Origin: Clostridiales bacterium
GTDB lineage: Bacteria > Bacillota > Clostridia > Saccharofermentanales > Saccharofermentanaceae
DNA: 36,114 nucleotides
Direction: 5' to 3'
Assembly: GCA_017649645.1 (NCBI GenBank)
Contig: JAGCGK010000192.1
Coordinates: 1-36,114, forward strand
How positions within the stretch are numbered: position 1 is the stretch's first letter; the number at the start of each line of letters is the position of its first letter. Position numbers and translations under genes: made by a program. This document shows positions 24,081 to 32,225 of this stretch, piece after piece. The notes beneath the pieces are model-generated. The model was not told the origin of the DNA and did not search any database. It was given only the letters and a program-made list of their open reading frames with translations.

Positions 24081-24689
24081 TTATTCTTCTATGAGTTTTG
24101 CCTTGAAAAGGGCAGTTCCGATCGCGCCTGTAAGGATTAAAGCAGCGATTGCTTCAAATATCGCATTTATACCGACGAAGGTAGCAAAAAATACGATAAT
24201 ATTAAGCGATGAATCGATCTGTGCAACATCGCCTACTGTTGCTTTTCCGAAAAGACCGATAAGAGCTCCTACAAAAAGAATTGTGTTGAATAGAGCAGCT
24301 GAAAGACCTGTAACTGAAGATCTTACAGGAGCATTCTTGGTGAACTTTGATAAGCACTTAAATACGAGTCCGGCGAGAAAACCTGCCAAAGCTCTGCAGA
24401 CTACGCACATGATGAAGGTGAAGACCACGTTCTTTTCTGCAAGGAAAGTTCCGAACGGATCCATTCCGAAGCACTGAGCAAAGCTTGTGATACCGAATAC
24501 CGTTCCGAGTATCGCACCAGCAACAGGGCCTTTTGCCAGAGCTCCCAATGCAACCGGTATCATGAGAAATGAGATTGAAACTACGCCGACCTTAAGATAA
24601 CCGACAGGCGTAAATGCCATAAGGACTATAAGTCCCGTGAGAATGCCTAAGACCGCGATGGTCTTGGTCTTTTGATTTTGTTTTGCCAT
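24081..24689 (-). CDS. ECF transporter S component, probable pantothenate importer (PanT-like)
   Basis: A 202-residue integral membrane protein with about six hydrophobic segments. The early FTPVGYLKVGVVSISFLMIP segment and the following VALGALAKGPVAGAILGTVFG loop are typical of S components of energy-coupling factor transporters in the PanT-like group. The coupling with coaX supports pantothenate as substrate. The shared T component and ATPases are not in this window and would be supplied in trans. GGAGG lies 7 nt before the ATG. A leader of about 130 nt runs from the divergent -10 box to the gene; it has small hairpins but no riboswitch class I recognise. Confidence 0.8.
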   Translation of the reverse strand: MAKQNQKTKTIAVLGILTGLIVLMAFTPVGYLKVGVVSISFLMIPVALGALAKGPVAGAILGTVFGITSFAQCFGMDPFGTFLAEKNVVFTFIMCVVCRALAGFLAGLVFKCLSKFTKNAPVRSSVTGLSAALFNTILFVGALIGLFGKATVGDVAQIDSSLNIIVFFATFVGINAIFEAIAALILTGAIGTALFKAKLIEE

Positions 24690-24829
24690 AGCAAAACCTC
24701 CTTAGTTATTATTCCTCATCCGAGGATATAGTTACTTCGTAAACCGACATCTTTTAAAGACCTTCGTCAGATTCTTGGAAGATACCTGCGTTTTAAGCGT
24801 CTTTTCGAAAAAGAATAGTTTACAGAGCG

Positions 24830-24861
24830 ATTATACATTATTAATACAATTAATGTATAAT
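24830..24861. promoter_or_regulatory. Inverted repeat carrying mirrored -10 boxes of two divergent genes
   Basis: A perfect 10-bp inverted repeat (24831-24840 and 24851-24860) surrounds a 10-nt spacer. Its left arm with base 24830 reads TATAAT on the minus strand (24830-24835), and its right arm with base 24861 reads TATAAT on the plus strand (24856-24861). Neither has a good -35. The plus box lies 28 nt before the 24890 gene. This looks like a shared operator/promoter for the panT-coaX operon and the 24890 gene. Confidence 0.45.
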
Positions 24862-24889
24862 GAAAAAAATCTTTTAGGGGTAAATCATT

Positions 24890-25414
24890 ATGAATAAAGA
24901 GCGTCTGGTCGGGGTAATAATGTCGGTCTTTGTATCAACCGCTATGGGTGCTGTTTCAGCTGCCCTGGTTATCCACACGAATCCGGATGCTACCAAAGCT
25001 CATTCCGCGGGATTGATATATGCTTCAAATATCCTTTTGTCTGTCGTTATCGGAATGATCATCGCTATCGTCCTTCCTCTTGGAAAACTCGGCGCATCAC
25101 TTGCACGTAAGGCGAAGGCAACACCGCCGAGTATCAAGTTTATACTTTTGAATGCCATTCCGAATTCAGTCGGTAATACGCTCATCATCAGTATGATCTT
25201 AAGTTTTGTCGGAGTACTTACCGCGAGACTTAAGCTTCCTGAAGACGTGTTAAGCACGCTTCCGCCATTTGTCATCATGTGGCTCGGTAATTGGGCTAAG
25301 CTTATCTTGCCGACCCTTATCATAAGTTATGTCCTCTCGATCATTCTGGCACCGATCGTAGCCCGAATTGTAGGGTTTAACGGTCCTCAGAAGGGAACAG
25401 GTCCTAAGAAGTGA
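24890..25414 (+). CDS. Four-segment integral membrane protein, unknown function
   Basis: A 174-residue hydrophobic protein with four predicted membrane segments (about 7-28, 43-66, 88-112 and 126-156). Conserved-looking features are the Pro/Asn pair in LLNAIPNSVGNTLIIS, PPFVIMWLGNW, and a basic Gly/Pro/Lys-rich tail. I do not recognise the family with confidence; DUF2798-like small membrane proteins are one possibility. It has an AGGGG ribosome site and shares the divergent control region with the panT-like operon, which might mean common regulation, but no link to pantothenate is visible in the protein. It converges on the 25417 gene with a 2-nt gap. Confidence 0.6.
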   Translation: MNKERLVGVIMSVFVSTAMGAVSAALVIHTNPDATKAHSAGLIYASNILLSVVIGMIIAIVLPLGKLGASLARKAKATPPSIKFILLNAIPNSVGNTLIISMILSFVGVLTARLKLPEDVLSTLPPFVIMWLGNWAKLILPTLIISYVLSIILAPIVARIVGFNGPQKGTGPKK

Positions 25415-25416
25415 TC

Positions 25417-27336
25417 TTATTTGTTGCTCTTTTTACGCTTGATCACGAATACTGCTGCGCCAATTCCGGCTGCCAGTGCAGCACATCCCAACGAAGCGAT
25501 GATGATCGGAATTACGAAGTTGTTCGATGAGGATGACTTCTTTTTACCTTTCTCTTTCTTTTCAACAAGAGCACTTTCTTCTGTCTCGTTGATCACTTCG
25601 GTCTCCACGACAGTCGGCTCAGGAGCCGGTTCGAAATCAGCATAAACTGTTATGTCCTTCGTTACCGTAAATGAGTAATACGGGTCACTTGAAAGAAGAT
25701 TGCCGCTCTTGTCATACCAACCGTTGAAGATCCATTTATCTTCATCATATTCACAATTAACGATCGAGAGAAAATTCTTCTTCATAACGGATTCGCCGGT
25801 AATCGTCGGAAGATCTCCGTTAAGTTCGTTTCTGAACTCGACATTTGTCTCATAATATGGATCGCTGTCATCATATCTTATCCAGGCAAGAACTACAGTA
25901 GGGAAATGAGCACTGGCGATATACATGACGTTTCCGAGAAGTGTAGACATCTTCTCGCATTCGGCAAAAGCCATTCCGAGCATCGATGAAGCTCCGGAGT
26001 CAGTTCTGAATGCCTTGCCGACAAGACGGAGAAGTGACAGGAGTTTAGTATCGTCCAACTGGAATGAAGAATTTTCTTCAAGGATGATGGATGAATTAAT
26101 GGCTGCTATTGTTTCTACATACATCTGATCTTCTTCGAAGCATTCGGTAAGAAAAGTTGTCATCGTATCGGCTCCGAATAAAGTTCCGAATGCTCCCATA
26201 GCGGAACTTTCTGTATCGATCGCACCGCTATAAGTCAACTCGAAGAAATACATGAAAGAGTCCTGATAATAATCTACGTAAGTTTCTCTGTCTGATATGG
26301 CAGGGATAGGATCAAGACCGTGCTTTTCTCTTGCTTTGTTAACACTGTCAGGAAGAGAATCATCGCTCATGAAATCGTAGAAATCCGAATAGAACTTAAT
26401 GACATTATACTGATTATCAGCTACTCCGCCGAATATTCCGCCTTGACCTAAAGCAGACTGCAGATCGAGCTTTCTTACCGTGAAATCCTCGTAGTAGAGA
26501 GGATCTTGCGTGTCAACATTCGGATTTTTAAGTGACATGACCTTGGCAGGGTCTCCGAGATATACGATCTTGCCGTATTTCTTGAATCCCCACTTTGACG
26601 GCGCTGTTCTGTTTACAACATCCATGCAGTTTACGAGATTATAGATACAAGTGCAGTCCCATTCATCCTGAACACCGCTTGGTGCATTGAAAGTGTAGAC
26701 GTAAAGGTCGTTTTGGCTCTTTACGAGTTTTTCTTCAACAATGTACCTGGCTGACATGTAAGAGATCGCTCCTGCACGGCTGTAACCCTGTATCCATATC
26801 TTGACGTTTTCCTTGTCTATGGAATGGTTATCTATATAACTTTTAATAAATTCAAAAGCACGTTTGGAATTGTTGTCGAATCCCTGATGGTTTCCTGTCT
26901 TACCGACATTGAAGTTATCGGCCCATTCAATACCGTAATTAATGCCTCTGACACCCATTACTACAAGATCTTTCTCGGTTCCGTTAATGTTGATCTTTTT
27001 ACTCGCGACCATGACGCCGATCTTATCGGAATCAGTAGTATTGTCATATCCGTCATTGAATTCTATATCGGAAAAGCCGAGTCCTCCGTAGAAACTCTCA
27101 GCAGTCGACTTGCTTTCTGTGGCAACGGAAGCGATAAGAGAGATGTCTGCGAGAGGAGTCGAATAACTGCTTGAATCCTGGGCAAAAAGGGAATCGCTGT
27201 AATAATACTCGACACGCATTCCCGATGCGTCGAAAATGCCCGTTATTGCCGCGTTTACATTCTGTCCTTTCTGTAAGGACATCAAGGTTGTGAAAGCAAT
27301 TATGAAAGATAATATACAAGCAAATACTTTTTTCAT
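25417..27336 (-). CDS. Surface-anchored lipase-like alpha/beta hydrolase
   Basis: A 639-residue exported protein. Residues 1-30 are a signal peptide. The middle part has class-3-lipase features: NHQGFD (about 150), the nucleophile elbow WIQGYSRAGA with Ser186, and YTFNAPSG shortly after. The usual GHSLGG is replaced by GYSRAG. About residues 520-580 form an InlB B-repeat-like domain (WIFNGWYDKSG, FTVTKDITVYADF), known from surface proteins. After a Glu/Val/Lys-rich spacer comes one transmembrane segment (IPIIIASLGCAALAAG, about 605-630) and a basic RKKSNK tail. It is thus predicted to be displayed outside, with its C-terminus in the membrane. Substrate unknown. It diverges from the GH9 gene across about 75 nt. 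Confidence 0.75.
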   Translation of the reverse strand: MKKVFACILSFIIAFTTLMSLQKGQNVNAAITGIFDASGMRVEYYYSDSLFAQDSSSYSTPLADISLIASVATESKSTAESFYGGLGFSDIEFNDGYDNTTDSDKIGVMVASKKININGTEKDLVVMGVRGINYGIEWADNFNVGKTGNHQGFDNNSKRAFEFIKSYIDNHSIDKENVKIWIQGYSRAGAISYMSARYIVEEKLVKSQNDLYVYTFNAPSGVQDEWDCTCIYNLVNCMDVVNRTAPSKWGFKKYGKIVYLGDPAKVMSLKNPNVDTQDPLYYEDFTVRKLDLQSALGQGGIFGGVADNQYNVIKFYSDFYDFMSDDSLPDSVNKAREKHGLDPIPAISDRETYVDYYQDSFMYFFELTYSGAIDTESSAMGAFGTLFGADTMTTFLTECFEEDQMYVETIAAINSSIILEENSSFQLDDTKLLSLLRLVGKAFRTDSGASSMLGMAFAECEKMSTLLGNVMYIASAHFPTVVLAWIRYDDSDPYYETNVEFRNELNGDLPTITGESVMKKNFLSIVNCEYDEDKWIFNGWYDKSGNLLSSDPYYSFTVTKDITVYADFEPAPEPTVVETEVINETEESALVEKKEKGKKKSSSSNNFVIPIIIASLGCAALAAGIGAAVFVIKRKKSNK

Positions 27337-27363
27337 ACTCTGATTTTATCATGAATGACGGGA

Positions 27364-27399
27364 CAGACGTTAGTGCTTTATGTGATAAAATCACGTCTG
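27364..27399 (+). promoter_or_regulatory. Nested inverted repeats upstream of the GH9 gene
   Basis: CAGACGT (27364-27370) and ACGTCTG (27393-27399) form a perfect 7-bp repeat. Inside it GTGAT-AAA-ATCAC (27382-27394) is a second palindrome overlapping the outer right arm by two bases. The right arm abuts the GAGGTG ribosome site (27399-27404). The element lies between divergent genes and could be an operator or a leader hairpin near the ribosome site. No clear -35/-10 pair is visible. Confidence 0.35.
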
Positions 27400-27411
27400 A
27401 GGTGTAAATTT

Positions 27412-29949
27412 ATGAAAAAAAAGATCATTTCAATAGTTCTTGTTACTTCTTTCCTGTTTTCGGCATGCGTGAAAACATCAAAGGATAATAAAGAAGAAAC
27501 TTCTTCAAGTGATACTGCAAATAATACTTCAAATAAAGTGTCAGAAACTGAAAACAGTGATAATGGCGCACTTCCTGATCTTGTTCCTGCAGGAAAAGGA
27601 TATACGGGAACAAAGGGCAGCAGCGAGTTTAATTACGGCGAGGCTCTCCAGAAATCTCTTCTTTTCTACGAACTTCAAAGAAGCGGTGATCTTCCTGAAG
27701 ACATGAGATGCAACTGGCGCGGTGATTCAGGAATGGAAGACGGTAAGGATAACGGAGTAGATCTTACAGGCGGCCTTTACGATGCGGGCGATCATGTTAA
27801 GTTTAATCTTCCGATGGCTTATACTGCATCGATGCTCGGATGGTCTGTCTATGAGGATAAAAATACTTATGTTGAGAGCGGTGAACTTAAATATGCTCTC
27901 GGTGATATCAAATGGATAACCGATTATCTCATTAAGTGCCATACGGAAGATGAAGTTTTCTACTATCAGGTAGGAGACGGCGGAGCAGACCACTCATGGT
28001 GGGGGCCATGCGAAGTAATGAGCATGAACAGACCATCTTATAAGGTTACGGTTGATTCTCCGGGTTCTGCGGTAACAGGTGAAGCAGCTGCTGCATTGGC
28101 TATTGCTTCGGTTATTTTCGAGAGTGAAGATAAAGAGTATTCAGATCTTTGCCTTACTCATGCCAAGAGTCTTTATGCTTTTTCCGCCAAGACATTAAGC
28201 GACAGCGGATACACTGCTGCGGCAGGTTTCTATGATTCCTGGAGCGGTTTTTACGATGAACTTTCATGGGCAGGGATCTGGCTTTACATTGCAACAGGGG
28301 AGGATTCTTATCTTGAGTCTTCCAAAGAGTATTTTGATAAAGCGGGACATGACTTTAACTGGGCTTTGTGCTGGGATGACGTGCATATCGCGGATGCTGT
28401 AATGCTCGCGCGGATCACAGGCGAAGAAAAGTATAAGATCGAGACGGAGTATCATCTGGATTTCTGGTCATGTGGTACCTCTGACGGACAAAGGATCACT
28501 TATACACCGAAGGGCCTTGCGTGGCTTGATTCCTGGGGTTCTCTCAGATATGCGACCACCACGGCGTTTGTGGCAGCTCTATATAGCAGATATGACTGCT
28601 GTTCTCCTGATAAGAAAGATATCTATTGGGACTTTGCGGTATCCCAGGCTGATTATGCTCTCGGTTCTACGGGATTTTCATATCAGATCGGATTCGGTAA
28701 CGCCTACCCGATGCACCCTCATCACAGGACTTCCCAGGGTTCTTACTGTGACAATATGAATGAGCCGTCACTTTCAAGGCATACTCTTTATGGTGCGCTG
28801 GTCGGAGGCCCTGATTCTAACGATAACTACTACGATACAGTATCCGATTATTGTGCAAACGAAGTTGCGTGTGACTATAATGCAGGATTTACGGGACTTC
28901 TGGCAGCTATGTATTCCGAATACAAGGGCGAGACTTTGGTGGACTTCGGTGCTTTCGAAGAGGTTCAGGATGAGTACTCATGTGATACGGGTATCAACGT
29001 CGACGGTTCCGATTTTACGGAGATCAAAGCCATTATCTATAACAAGACTGCATGGCCTGCAAGAAAGTCCACGGACCTTGAATTCCGTTATTTTATCGAC
29101 CTCAGCGAAGTCTATAGTGCAGGCGGAGATGCTTCAGGTGTCCAGGTTTCAACGAACTACATGAAGTGCGGAAGATCGGACGGACTTAAGGTCTATGATG
29201 AGGCAAAACACATCTATTATCTGTCTGTTGTTTTCGATGACGGAGAGCTTTATCCGGGCGGACAGGATCACTATAAGTCAGAGGTCCAGGTCAGGATGAC
29301 AAGTCCTAACGGTTCATGGGACAAGAGTAATGACTGGTCCTACAATAACGGCGGTGCCCTTTATGAAGGCGGTAAGCTCGTATTCGGAACAGAACCCGGA
29401 GAGGGAGGAGCAACCGTTACCACGGCTCCACAGCCGACTGATAACACCTCGCAGACTGATCCTAATACCGTGGCTCCGACAGCTGCTCCTTCGCAGAATG
29501 TGTCTGCTGACGGAATCTCACTTACCATGACATATACGGATAACAGCAGTAATCAGGTCGCAGGAAATCTGGAGATAACTAATGGCAGCGACGGAAATCT
29601 TGACCTGTCGGCGATCGAAGTCTGTTATTACCTTACAAATGACGACGGGCAGGCTCTGACCTTTGACTGTTATCATGCATCCGTTACTTCGGCATCAGGT
29701 CAATATACTGAGATGACCTCGAAAATAAGCGGTACAACAAGTTCTTCGAGCGGAACCGACAGTGATACGGTGCTTACGATCAAGGTGAGTGACGGAAGCC
29801 TTGCAAAGGGCGATAAGCTTACCATAAACTTCAGTCTTCACAGGAATGACTGGCAGAATATGGATCTTAATAACGATCATTCCCATAAATCAACGGAGAA
29901 TATCGTTGTTAAGGTAAACGGCAACGTGGCGTTGGGCAAGGAACCATAA
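27412..29949 (+). CDS. GH9 cellulase lipoprotein with CBM3c and a second CBM3
   Basis: An 845-residue lipoprotein. Cys19 of FLFSAC is the lipid anchor and a Ser/Asn/Asp linker follows. The GH9 domain spans about 60-515, with the catalytic base in GLYDAGDHVKF (Asp124/Asp127), the PHHR motif (His437-Arg439) and the general acid in ANEVACDYNAGF (Glu484). A CBM3c-type module (about 520-665) directly follows the catalytic domain, the layout of processive endoglucanases. A Thr/Pro/Gln linker leads to a second CBM3 (about 700-845). There is no dockerin, so the enzyme should sit on the cell surface rather than in a cellulosome. The start is set by GAGGTG 7 nt upstream; the frame continues to 27355 without a ribosome site. 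Confidence 0.93.
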   Translation: MKKKIISIVLVTSFLFSACVKTSKDNKEETSSSDTANNTSNKVSETENSDNGALPDLVPAGKGYTGTKGSSEFNYGEALQKSLLFYELQRSGDLPEDMRCNWRGDSGMEDGKDNGVDLTGGLYDAGDHVKFNLPMAYTASMLGWSVYEDKNTYVESGELKYALGDIKWITDYLIKCHTEDEVFYYQVGDGGADHSWWGPCEVMSMNRPSYKVTVDSPGSAVTGEAAAALAIASVIFESEDKEYSDLCLTHAKSLYAFSAKTLSDSGYTAAAGFYDSWSGFYDELSWAGIWLYIATGEDSYLESSKEYFDKAGHDFNWALCWDDVHIADAVMLARITGEEKYKIETEYHLDFWSCGTSDGQRITYTPKGLAWLDSWGSLRYATTTAFVAALYSRYDCCSPDKKDIYWDFAVSQADYALGSTGFSYQIGFGNAYPMHPHHRTSQGSYCDNMNEPSLSRHTLYGALVGGPDSNDNYYDTVSDYCANEVACDYNAGFTGLLAAMYSEYKGETLVDFGAFEEVQDEYSCDTGINVDGSDFTEIKAIIYNKTAWPARKSTDLEFRYFIDLSEVYSAGGDASGVQVSTNYMKCGRSDGLKVYDEAKHIYYLSVVFDDGELYPGGQDHYKSEVQVRMTSPNGSWDKSNDWSYNNGGALYEGGKLVFGTEPGEGGATVTTAPQPTDNTSQTDPNTVAPTAAPSQNVSADGISLTMTYTDNSSNQVAGNLEITNGSDGNLDLSAIEVCYYLTNDDGQALTFDCYHASVTSASGQYTEMTSKISGTTSSSSGTDSDTVLTIKVSDGSLAKGDKLTINFSLHRNDWQNMDLNNDHSHKSTENIVVKVNGNVALGKEP

Positions 29950-29986
29950 GTTTTTTTGAACTTTTTGAAAAGAAACACTGAACCAT

Positions 29987-30014
29987 TTGCATTGAGAAAT
30001 ATTTATTTTATAAT
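29987..30014 (+). promoter_or_regulatory. Promoter of the 6S-like RNA
   Basis: TTGCAT (29987-29992) and a perfect TATAAT (30009-30014) are 16 nt apart. The expected start at about 30021 is exactly one base before the closing stem of the RNA begins, which supports both assignments. It follows the GH9 stop by about 40 nt, where a T run (29951-29957) has no clear stem. Confidence 0.7.
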
Positions 30015-30020
30015 ATAAGT

Positions 30021-30186
30021 ACCTGGGATGGGTGGGCTCTTTGTTGAACCTTCACGACATTAAATGGAATCCGGGTCAGTCAATGTAGGTCAAGCCGGTA
30101 TAACCGGACGATTGAAACTGGTTGCAGGATACCGCCCTGGCTATAGCTAGGTGTCAAAAAGAGTTCGTTCATTCTAGGCTTTTTTT
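30021..30186 (+). ncRNA. ssrS: 6S RNA-like structured RNA (about 166 nt)
   Basis: The two ends form a 25-bp closing stem: 30022-30042 and 30044-30047 pair with 30154-30178, one bulged G at 30043. About eight of the pairs are G-U, so the fold is stable only as plus-strand RNA. Seven Ts (30180-30186) follow at once. Inside, the 5' side of a central bubble is open (30048-30063), while the 3' side carries a small hairpin (CCTGGC/GCTAGG near 30135-30151). An apical arm of short helices (ATCC/GGAT, CAGT/ACTG, CAAT/ATTG) ends in a CCGG-TATAA-CCGG hairpin. Closing stem, central bubble with 3' hairpin and apical arm are the architecture of 6S RNA, which sequesters sigma-A RNA polymerase. No primary-sequence motif was matched, so the class is inferred from shape, size and its own promoter and terminator. 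Confidence 0.6.
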
Positions 30187-30208
30187 GTTTTAAAAATCGG
30201 GAGTATGT

Positions 30209-30373
30209 ATGGAACTGGCAAGTAGTGAAAACATAATAGAGCGACTTGATCCGGCCACTAAGAACGTGGTCGGTGTTGTTATGTCGCATTCCCTGTTGAT
30301 ATCCCGTAAGTTAACTCATTCAAGATCTACCGAAAACGAGCTCTGTCCCAAGGGGACGAAGATTTTATTTTGA
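30209..30373 (+). CDS. Possible 54-codon leader ORF upstream of cysS
   Basis: A 54-residue frame begins ATG GAA CTG after a GGGAG ribosome site (30199-30203, 5-nt spacing) and ends in TGA at 30371-30373. The only Cys codon (TGT, codon 46, 30344-30346) lies inside the left arm of the terminator-like hairpin at 30341-30361, and the stop lies at the end of its T tract. A perfect 8-bp hairpin (CCGGCCAC/GTGGTCGG, one G-U) lies within the frame, so part of the region may act as RNA. No protein family is recognised. It could be a leader peptide sensing Cys-tRNA supply, or chance. Confidence 0.3.
   Translation: MELASSENIIERLDPATKNVVGVVMSHSLLISRKLTHSRSTENELCPKGTKILF
30341..30371 (+). terminator. Terminator-like hairpin in the cysS leader
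   Basis: CTCTGTCCC (30341-30349) pairs with GGGACGAAG (30353-30361) with one C/A mismatch and one T/G wobble, a 3-nt loop, and an interrupted T tract (30363-30371). It stands 44 nt before the cysS start and has no upstream gene of its own apart from the small leader ORF. Confidence 0.5.
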
Positions 30374-30414
30374 TGGAAAGATTTTTTAATGATTAACGAA
30401 TCGGAGAATGAATA

Positions 30415-31815
30415 ATGAAACTTTTTAATACGCTTACAAGAACCAAAGAAGAATTTAAGCCAATGACGGAAGGCCAGGTAAAGATGTATGCCTGCGGACC
30501 TACGGTCTATAACTACTTCCACCTCGGAAATGCAAGACCTTTCGTTACTTACGACACGCTGAGAAGATATCTCGAGTACAGAGGTTATAAGGTAACATTC
30601 TGCCAGAACTTCACTGATATCGATGACAAGATGATCAAGCGCGCCAATGAAGAGGGCGTAACTGTCAAGGATATTGCTGAGCGTTATATCAAAGAGTATT
30701 ACGTTGACGCTGACGGTCTGAACTGCAAAAGACCGACTATTCAGCCACGCGCTACAGAGTCCATGGATGCGATCATTGCTCTCGTGCAGTCTTTGATGGA
30801 CAAGGGCTTTGCCTATATCATCGAAGGCGATGGCGTTTACTATGATGTAACCAAGTTCGAAGACTACGGTAAGCTCTCTCACTACAAGCTCGAAGATCTC
30901 GTAGCAGGCGGCGGCGAGCGTAAGGCTTCCTATGAAGGTAAGAAGAATCCGGGTGACTTTGCTATCTGGAAGTTCAAGAAGGAAGGCGAACCATTCTGGC
31001 CGTCACCATGGGGTGAAGGAAGACCGGGATGGCACATCGAGTGCTCCGCTATGATCAAGAAGTATCTCGGCGATACTATCGATATCCATGGCGGAGGACA
31101 GGATCTTATCTTCCCGCACCACGAGAACGAGATCGCTCAGAGCGAAGCAGCTAACGGATGCACATTCGTTAACTACTGGGTACATAACGCATTTGTTAAT
31201 GTCGACGGTGAGAAGATGAGTAAGTCCCTCGGTAATTTCTTTACCATCAGGGATATCGTAGCGCAGTTCCCGTATGAGGTTGTAAGATTCTTCATCCTTT
31301 CAGGTCACTACAGAATGCCGATCAATTTTTCGGATGAGCTTTTGAGATCTGCCCAGAACGGCCTTTCAAGGATCACAACCAGCATTAAGAACCTGAAGTT
31401 CATTATCGGTAAGAAAAGCGGTGACGGATCCGGTGACGAGGCTTTGCTCGAAGCTGTTAAGAAAGCAGGAGACGAGTTCATTGAGAGAATGGATGATGAT
31501 CTCAATACTGCAGATGCCATAACGGCGATCTTCAATCTCGTTAAAGAGGCAAATACAGCCGTAGGTGCAGGCAACTGCTCTGATGCTGCTCTTAAGGCAG
31601 CTCTTGATAAGCTCCTTGAACTTACTGATGTTCTCGGAATCGTAACTGAGGAGAAGAATGACATTCCTTCTGAAGTTATGGATCTCGTTAATAAGAGAGC
31701 TGAAGCTAAGAAAGCAAAGGATTTTGCACTTGCAGATTCCTTGAGAGATCAGATCACTGCACTCGGTTATTCCGTTAAGGACACAGCTAACGGTCCTCAG
31801 GTGGAGAAATTATGA
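30415..31815 (+). CDS. cysS: Cysteinyl-tRNA synthetase
   Basis: A 466-residue class I synthetase that charges tRNA-Cys. The HIGH-type motif is HLGN (36-39), preceded by [11 protein letters not shown], and the KMSKS motif is at 267-271. Zinc ligands expected for the family are Cys28, Cys210, His235 and Glu239. The insert [19 protein letters not shown] is characteristic. The C-terminal helical bundle (about 350-466) is of normal length. The start has GGAG at good spacing. It overlaps mrnC by 4 nt (ATGA), as in many Firmicutes. No T-box signature was found upstream; a terminator-like hairpin and a small ORF are there instead. Confidence 0.97.
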   Translation: MKLFNTLTRTKEEFKPMTEGQVKMYACGPTVYNYFHLGNARPFVTYDTLRRYLEYRGYKVTFCQNFTDIDDKMIKRANEEGVTVKDIAERYIKEYYVDADGLNCKRPTIQPRATESMDAIIALVQSLMDKGFAYIIEGDGVYYDVTKFEDYGKLSHYKLEDLVAGGGERKASYEGKKNPGDFAIWKFKKEGEPFWPSPWGEGRPGWHIECSAMIKKYLGDTIDIHGGGQDLIFPHHENEIAQSEAANGCTFVNYWVHNAFVNVDGEKMSKSLGNFFTIRDIVAQFPYEVVRFFILSGHYRMPINFSDELLRSAQNGLSRITTSIKNLKFIIGKKSGDGSGDEALLEAVKKAGDEFIERMDDDLNTADAITAIFNLVKEANTAVGAGNCSDAALKAALDKLLELTDVLGIVTEEKNDIPSEVMDLVNKRAEAKKAKDFALADSLRDQITALGYSVKDTANGPQVEKL

Positions 31816-32222
31816 TAATACCTTATTTTGCAGGTGACCTTCGTGAAGTGTCACCTTCGGTTTTGGCATATATAGGCGATGGTGTCTATGATCTTTATGC
31901 CAGATGCTGGGTAGCAGAGCATTGTTCCAATAAATCCGGAGCGATGCATAAGAACACCATCAAGTATGTCTGTGCTGAGGCTCAGGCTGAAGCCATCAGA
32001 CATCTGATGGATGAGCTTACCGAGACTGAAGAAAGCTTCTTCAGAAGAGGAAAGAATTCCAATCCCGGCAGTATGGCTAAGAATGCAAGTCCTGCTGATT
32101 ATATGTACGCGACAGGATTTGAGACGCTTATCGGTTATCTGTTCCTGGATAATCAGGAAGCGAGAATGGATTACATCATAAACAAGGTTTTCGATTATCT
32201 TGATAATAAAGACGAGGAATAA
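31812..32222 (+). CDS. mrnC: Mini-ribonuclease III
   Basis: A 136-residue protein consisting of one RNase III catalytic domain without a double-stranded-RNA-binding domain. The first signature AYIGDGVYDLYAR carries the catalytic Asp23. The second is FETLIGYLFLDN near residue 105, with the acidic Glu before the Leu pair. In Bacillus this enzyme matures the ends of 23S rRNA precursors. It is translationally coupled to cysS and followed 3 nt later by rlmB, the conserved Firmicutes order. Confidence 0.95.
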   Translation: MIIPYFAGDLREVSPSVLAYIGDGVYDLYARCWVAEHCSNKSGAMHKNTIKYVCAEAQAEAIRHLMDELTETEESFFRRGKNSNPGSMAKNASPADYMYATGFETLIGYLFLDNQEARMDYIINKVFDYLDNKDEE

Positions 32223-32225
32223 ACT

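Noticed and set aside
24690-24829. Known riboswitch in the panT leader
   Set aside because: Small hairpins exist (for example CCTC-GGAT-GAGG read on the minus strand) but no conserved core of a known class was recognised.
30021-30414. T-box, SRP RNA or RNase P RNA upstream of cysS
   Set aside because: No TGGNACC T-box core, no GGAAGGAAGCA-type SRP motif and no RNase P signature were found; size and closing stem fit 6S better.
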